Shown: positions 30,901 through 31,068 of the stretch, one piece after another
Layout of the letters: every line of letters begins with the position of its first letter
How positions within the stretch are numbered: position 1 is the stretch's first letter
Source: Collodictyon triciliatum
Lineage: Eukaryota; CRuMs
Direction of reading: 5' to 3'
Assembly: GCA_043381765.1 (NCBI GenBank)
Contig: JBHJMP010000928.1
Coordinates: 1-31,068, forward strand
Length of the DNA stretch: 31,068 bases
The notes under the pieces: generated by a model
What the model was told of the DNA's origin: nothing
Databases searched by the model: none
The model's input: only the letters and a program-made list of their open reading frames with translations
Program-made: the position numbers and the translations under genes

Positions 30901-30916
30901 CTGACAACTGGGGCTG
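9269..30916 (+). CDS. Giant filamin-type Ig-repeat protein, 5' complete (tentative), 3' running off the window
   Basis: I can thread about 89 short exons from 9269 to 30916 with matching phases at every junction apart from the N gap, giving about 1,904 residues before the gap and about 1,594 after it. The product is a chain of about 30 Ig-like filamin (ABP280) repeats, whose hallmarks recur: an A-G-x-x-S-x-F-x-I strand, R-D-x-x-G-N, G-G-D-x-F-x-V, D-x-x-D-G-T-Y, a G-x-Y strand, G-S-P-F and P-G. Filamins cross-link actin and scaffold signalling proteins. No CH actin-binding domain precedes the repeats; the N-terminus (residues 1 to about 140) is Ser/Ala/Pro-rich with no signal peptide or membrane segment visible. 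Without a CH domain the protein could be a cytoplasmic scaffold or, as in plant GEX2-like proteins, a surface protein whose membrane anchor lies past the window. Exon coordinates are in the repeat entries. The 5' three exons and a few acceptors are the weakest parts. Confidence 0.88.
9698..10426 (+). other. Filamin-type repeat 1 (divergent)
   Basis: Built from the end of exon 1 plus 10115-10188 and 10342-10426. The strand pair EYTFSFLIKR-ASEYYIYI aligns with the D-G-T-Y/G-x-Y strands of later repeats, followed by KPFSFHVTAAE in place of GSPF-x-V. It lacks the G-N and G-G-D motifs. Exon 2 needs an AAG acceptor and a GC donor (10189), so the model is tentative. Confidence 0.45.
10566..11152 (+). 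other. Filamin-type repeat 2
   Basis: Exons 10566-10648, 10719-10803, 10908-10976, 11074-11152. The order is typical: C-R-V-D-G-W-G-L, VVGYPTFFTIRA, DVYGNKKLHGGDD, IDHNNGLYTCSF, AGPHKIYITV, QGSPFSVDFI. This is the first fully canonical repeat and fixes the reading frame. Confidence 0.85.
11350..11625 (+). other. Filamin-type repeat 3 (very divergent)
   Basis: One exon, Lys/Ile-rich. ILDVQFRISRDS resembles the F-x-I-x-x-x-D strand and KDLYKIDV may stand for the G-G-D-x-F-x-V strand, but G-N, D-G-T-Y and G-S-P-F are missing. The frame stays open from 11229, so the acceptor is uncertain; 11350 is chosen because it matches the phase of the preceding exon. Confidence 0.5.
11763..12472 (+). other. 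Filamin-type repeat 4
   Basis: Exons 11763-11879, 11945-12046, 12225-12294 and the start of 12439-12623. Seen in order: SGIAEVYVIQAR, DYFGAPLKQGGEKSIQVKL, DTNDGKYSVSF, CGMYDAYITI, SPIRGIMV. The intron after 12046 keeps frame only with a GC donor. Confidence 0.82.
12473..13089 (+). other. Filamin-type repeat 5
   Basis: Exons 12439-12623 (latter part), 12710-12911, 13028-13089. Motifs: SPGPACAKES, FTIQTRDLHGNLCLEGG, a longer loop, IVDNMDGSYTIFY, AGTYR and MYSITITAG. The exit intron is phase 1, separating it cleanly from repeat 6. Confidence 0.85.
13231..13918 (+). other. Filamin-type repeat 6
   Basis: Exons 13231-13350, 13535-13620, 13707-13776 and the start of 13877-13975. Motifs: SPENSIAFGDSL, SSFTIQTYDAHSNERRTGGD, DQGDGTYV, SGCHKLSIKI, HINGSPFTCQVYP. 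The HING-SPF join requires a GC donor at 13777 (GCAAGA). Confidence 0.87.
13919..14518 (+). other. Filamin-type repeat 7
   Basis: Exons 13877-13975 (latter part), 14117-14202, 14370-14527. Motifs: GELTIITRDSHSNIREAGGD, VVDQKNGSYRIFY, ESGHYLLQLEL, then KPIIVQV in the G-S-P-F position. Confidence 0.83.
14519..15330 (+). other. Filamin-type repeat 8
   Basis: Exons 14615-14690, 14885-14975, 15089-15157 and most of 15247-15371. Motifs: CLASGDGLLQSRAG, VQARDQFGNPRKQGGDTF, VVDKADGTYLIKY, SIGLYEASVL, QSPFSALQV. The acceptor at 15246 is AAG without a pyrimidine tract, but the phase fits. Confidence 0.84.
15331..16130 (+). other. Filamin-type repeat 9
   Basis: Exons 15454-15519, 15656-15723, 15825-15928 and part of 16093-16178. 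Motifs: VVGQLSCFTLQAR, DVYQNDRETGGDQF, KIKDSNDGKYFFYY, SGLHALEVTLG. The intron after 15723 is tentatively GC-AG (GCATTC), chosen because it joins in phase. Confidence 0.72.
16131..16890 (+). other. Filamin-type repeat 10
   Basis: Exons 16093-16178 (latter part), 16302-16389, 16591-16648, 16772-16890. Motifs: CNAFGDGLNDSKAG, FTISSNDRFGNARGVGGDNF, VIDNNDGTYTASY, SGMYSLSVTLKG, HINGSVFNLRVSPG. The exit intron is phase 1. Confidence 0.9.
17051..17822 (+). other. Filamin-type repeat 11
   Basis: Exons 17051-17147, 17265-17310, 17409-17477, 17580-17651, 17735-17822. Motifs: CSVFGPGIGRVMAGQ, DNIHYSGDGKYLICF, MGPYNIYVYH, RGSPFHIEVDP. The G-N/G-G-D part is degenerate and split into extra small exons. 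Confidence 0.85.
17975..18610 (+). other. Filamin-type repeat 12
   Basis: Exons 17975-18043, 18143-18225, 18321-18412 and the start of 18536-18689. Motifs: VIQARDQYGNNRKIGGDKF, VDNGDGTYYAYF, SGRYSLEVSLDG. G-S-P-F is replaced by QGTAARQLEV. Confidence 0.88.
18611..19275 (+). other. Filamin-type repeat 13
   Basis: Exons 18536-18689 (latter part), 18803-18878, 19037-19126 and the start of 19228-19408. Motifs: CLAYGNGLHGAVAG, IQARDLYGNYCCEGGDKF, FDQGDGSYVVNY, CGNYLLSV, FSPCSFSVVAG. Confidence 0.88.
18885..18952. repeat. Poly(T)37 followed by a GT-rich microsatellite, intronic
   Basis: Thirty-seven T are followed by about 30 bases of GT-rich sequence inside the intron 18879-19036. It may act as a long pyrimidine tract or simply be unstable repeat DNA. 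Confidence 0.85.
19276..19840 (+). other. Filamin-type repeat 14
   Basis: Exons 19228-19408 (latter part), 19541-19665, 19745-19868. Motifs: CIVQGDGIKGGRAGE, FTIFANDVCQNPRGVGGDKF, FDNADGSYTVSY, AGAYTVWILLD, IQGSPFTDL. Confidence 0.88.
19841..20484 (+). other. Filamin-type repeat 15
   Basis: Exons 19958-20061, 20162-20288 and the start of 20457-20568. Motifs: ARAGEASTLRIEACDAFGNK, QGGDEFEIKF, LIDNGGGAYTCIF, SGVYEALVYLHG, SPSRINIGPG. It is one of the most compact repeats. Confidence 0.88.
20485..21270 (+). other. Filamin-type repeat 16
   Basis: Exons 20457-20568 (latter part), 20662-20704, 20818-20888, 21004-21089 and the start of 21242-21317. Motifs: AGDALTNSVAGTTSRFIVQ, TLGGE, ANITDENN-GSYLVSY, SGTYSLSIKYKG, HIQGSPFRTKINI. 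The exon before G-G-E is unusually short (43 bases). Confidence 0.86.
21271..22135 (+). other. Filamin-type repeat 17, interrupted by the assembly gap
   Basis: Exons 21242-21317 (latter part), 21434-21554, then the gap, then the start of 22110-22281. Seen: CQAGTESSFVIQARDENGN, GGDLFDVIL before the gap and GSPFKLIISPG after it. The D-x-x-D-G-T-Y and G-x-Y strands, normally about 45-50 residues in one or two exons, are missing and should lie in or next to the N run; phase 1 on both sides fits. Confidence 0.82.
21585..21965. other. Assembly gap of 381 N
   Basis: The gap follows a poly(A) run and lies within the giant gene, inside repeat 17. Frames that appear to cross it are meaningless. Its real length is unknown. 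Confidence 0.99.
22136..22713 (+). other. Filamin-type repeat 18
   Basis: Exons 22110-22281 (latter part), 22397-22496, 22620-22713. Motifs: CVAYGPGLEDCYTDYPTFF, AMDVFGNSRQTGGDSF, CIDFHNGLCYVTF, AGIFELSIKLRG, HIKNSPFHIEI. The C-x-A-x-G-P-G-L opening is the most canonical in the window. Confidence 0.9.
22809..23402 (+). other. Filamin-type repeat 19 (very divergent)
   Basis: Exons 22809-22879, 22986-23102, 23221-23402, all in phase with neighbours. Only IPVYVWLDENE recalls the F-x-I-x-x-x-D strand; the rest (basic FPRKKKINSSLRLSPR, then DLSYNYEDILTSK and REFLSLLSF) lacks G-N, G-G-D, D-G-T-Y and G-S-P-F. It could be a decayed or specialised repeat. Confidence 0.5.
23580..24453 (+). other. Filamin-type repeat 20 with a Ser/Thr/Ala-rich insertion
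   Basis: Exons 23580-23656, 23765-24020, 24145-24205, 24354-24453. Motifs: IIYGDGISKCIAGESATFLI, CDFFGNYRFGGGRNFKVLI, TDNNDGTYT, TGNFTLSLLH, LSPYVVRVSPG. Between the G-G-D strand and D-G-T-Y lies an extra loop of about 65 residues (SPGTSAGAHTNASSTPP and similar), within exon 23765-24020. Confidence 0.87.
24562..25156 (+). other. Filamin-type repeat 21
   Basis: Exons 24562-24670, 24799-24922, 25024-25156. Motifs: DVAGRKSTFLIRTMDSFDN, SGGECFHISI, VQDNHDGTYSCFY, TGDYDIHVRS, QGSPFLVNVKPG. A Ser-rich stretch of about 20 residues follows the G-G-E strand. The exit intron is phase 1. Confidence 0.88.
25296..25871 (+). other. Filamin-type repeat 22
   Basis: Exons 25296-25465, 25609-25702, 25815-25871. 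Motifs: FSAQGRGLTTGTCGN, YVTLRDRFGNLIPGDDSRLE, RIRVSYTPIKFGRHNIY, GAPLKFSPATCVV. The D-x-x-D-G-T-Y loop is lost (IDVSGRIRVSY). Confidence 0.83.
25990..26530 (+). other. Filamin-type repeat 23
   Basis: Exons 25990-26145, 26251-26369 and the start of 26486-26578. Motifs: CMYAAGENVPVHVHMKDKYG, YDFKVALRD, SSNKRDYGFEVVF, AGSFEVGIYLKR, then GTFLHIQI at the end. Confidence 0.82.
26531..27087 (+). other. Filamin-type repeat 24
   Basis: Exons 26486-26578 (latter part), 26708-26833, 26952-27087. Motifs: CPSKTFARGEGL, VAGAESNFTVVASDKYGN, LLDNEDGSFTASF, MEYELSILSEG, HIHGSPYRLNVEPG. The exit intron is phase 1. Confidence 0.9.
27209..27892 (+). other. Filamin-type repeat 25, intronless, with a large Ser-rich loop
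   Basis: The entire repeat lies in one 684-base exon bounded by phase-1 introns. Motifs: FIAGIVAKVTIAAKDKFGN, RSGGDIFRVDV, VVDNGDGTYDVAL, SGIYRVSIA, FGSPLYISCIPG. About 125 residues rich in Ser, Thr and His (for example SSDSSSSYSSESA) separate the G-G-D strand from D-N-G-D-G-T-Y. The loop looks disordered and is a possible phosphorylation or partner-binding region. Confidence 0.92.
28043..28646 (+). other. Filamin-type repeat 26
   Basis: Exons 28043-28102, 28171-28261, 28347-28436, 28537-28646. Motifs: CFALGSGLVASTAGD, FNIVLRDKFNNPTWF, SDIGNGTYAVNI, TGTYTMDVLVNE, IRGSPFSTRIFPS. G-G-D is missing (TWFISQSPRVKF). Confidence 0.87.
28714..29250 (+). other. Filamin-type repeat 27
   Basis: Exons 28714-28850, 28983-29087 and the start of 29215-29279. 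Motifs: GLEYASCGVTSSFLIIAKDG, YGNDRSVGGDDVEVLL, VKDLQDGSYEVGF, SGEHTIKILVNN, HKVFVSPDK. Confidence 0.87.
29251..29785 (+). other. Filamin-type repeat 28 (divergent)
   Basis: Exons 29215-29279 (latter part), 29371-29459, 29578-29800. Motifs: FLVGVPQKFEIIPKDRYFNT, VQLFKVSV, DESILALFNVSVAGVYTVVA, LSPIHIF. G-G-D and D-G-T-Y are eroded. The last exon merges strands usually split by an intron. Confidence 0.78.
29786..30361 (+). other. Filamin-type repeat 29
   Basis: Exons 29578-29800 (end), 29921-29959, 30029-30130, 30219-30361. Motifs: RIYVQACDEYDNIITTGGE, LLDEMDGSYSLIF, CGAHYVEVSYKD, IDGSPFTIDVEI. One exon is only 39 bases. The exit intron is phase 1. Confidence 0.87.
30487..30916 (+). other. 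Filamin-type repeat 30, last in the window
   Basis: Exons 30487-30641 and 30775-30916. Motifs: TSPSKTHAYGLGLNQAVAG, FTLETKDQLGHSRNTGGDE, VLDEGNGFYCVTY, VGRQSIRVSVNG, IPGSPFTLTTGAG. It ends at a phase-1 GTATGC donor, so the gene continues past the window. Confidence 0.9.
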
Positions 30917-30967
30917 GTATGCCAGCTGCATTTCACCCTCATCGCAACATTTGACCATATCCATGTT

Positions 30968-31068
30968 CTTTTTCTTTTTCTTTTTCTTTTTCTTTTTCTT
31001 TTTCTTTTTCTTTTTCTTTTTCTTTTTCTTTTTCTTTTTCTTTTTCTTTTTCTTTTTCTTTTTCTTTT
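30968..31068. repeat. (CTTTTT)n hexamer repeat at the right edge, intronic
   Basis: Almost 17 perfect copies of CTTTTT run to the last base, after the donor at 30917. It is the pyrimidine-rich part of an intron of the filamin-type gene and is the likely reason the contig stops here. Confidence 0.95.

Noticed and set aside
30968-31068. Possible telomere-like repeat at the right end
   Set aside because: CTTTTT lacks the G-rich strand of known telomeres and follows a splice donor, so it is better read as an intronic microsatellite at a contig break.

Overview
This 31 kb window is nuclear DNA from an intron-rich eukaryote, most likely a unicellular protist. Every gene is broken into short exons by introns of mostly 50-300 bp, there are no bacterial-style operons, and homopolymer and microsatellite tracts are common. 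I cannot fix the lineage from sequence alone; an amoeboid or rhizarian-type protist is a guess. The left 10 kb is moderately GC-rich, while the right 20 kb, dominated by introns, is clearly AT-rich. A 381-base N gap (21585-21965) and low-complexity DNA at both ends suggest a draft contig.

Left to right: (1) a minus-strand gene (143-2634, 3 exons, 653 aa) for an ankyrin-repeat protein with a long Pro/Ser-rich tail; (2) a minus-strand gene (2967-5326, 11 exons, 330 aa) for a COG0523/CobW-family metallochaperone GTPase with every expected motif; (3) a divergent plus-strand gene (6094-8764, 9 exons, 419 aa) for a WD40-type beta-propeller protein of unknown function; (4) a giant plus-strand gene (9269 to past the window end) for a filamin-type Ig-repeat protein. 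For the last I could thread about 89 exons in a phase-consistent chain, giving about 3,500 residues and about 30 Ig/filamin repeats in the window, with no start of another gene and no stop before the right edge.

The giant gene is the main object of interest. It has filamin repeats (motifs of the type A-G-x-x-S-x-F-x-I-x-x-x-D-x-x-G-N, G-G-D-x-F, D-N-x-D-G-T-Y, G-S-P-F, P-G) but no calponin-homology actin-binding domain at its apparent N-terminus, which is a Ser/Ala/Pro-rich segment. Introns recur at equivalent places in the repeats and phase-1 introns separate many of them, so the array looks built by duplication of class 1-1 exon modules. One repeat (27209-27892) sits in a single exon with a large Ser-rich loop.

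Across three genes several introns only keep the reading frame and family alignment if the donor is GC rather than GT (3272, 7211, 12047 and 13777 are the best). Many acceptors are AAG with weak pyrimidine tracts, so splicing here is looser than usual. No RNA genes, transposons or CRISPR-like arrays were recognised. The four genes share no evident pathway.
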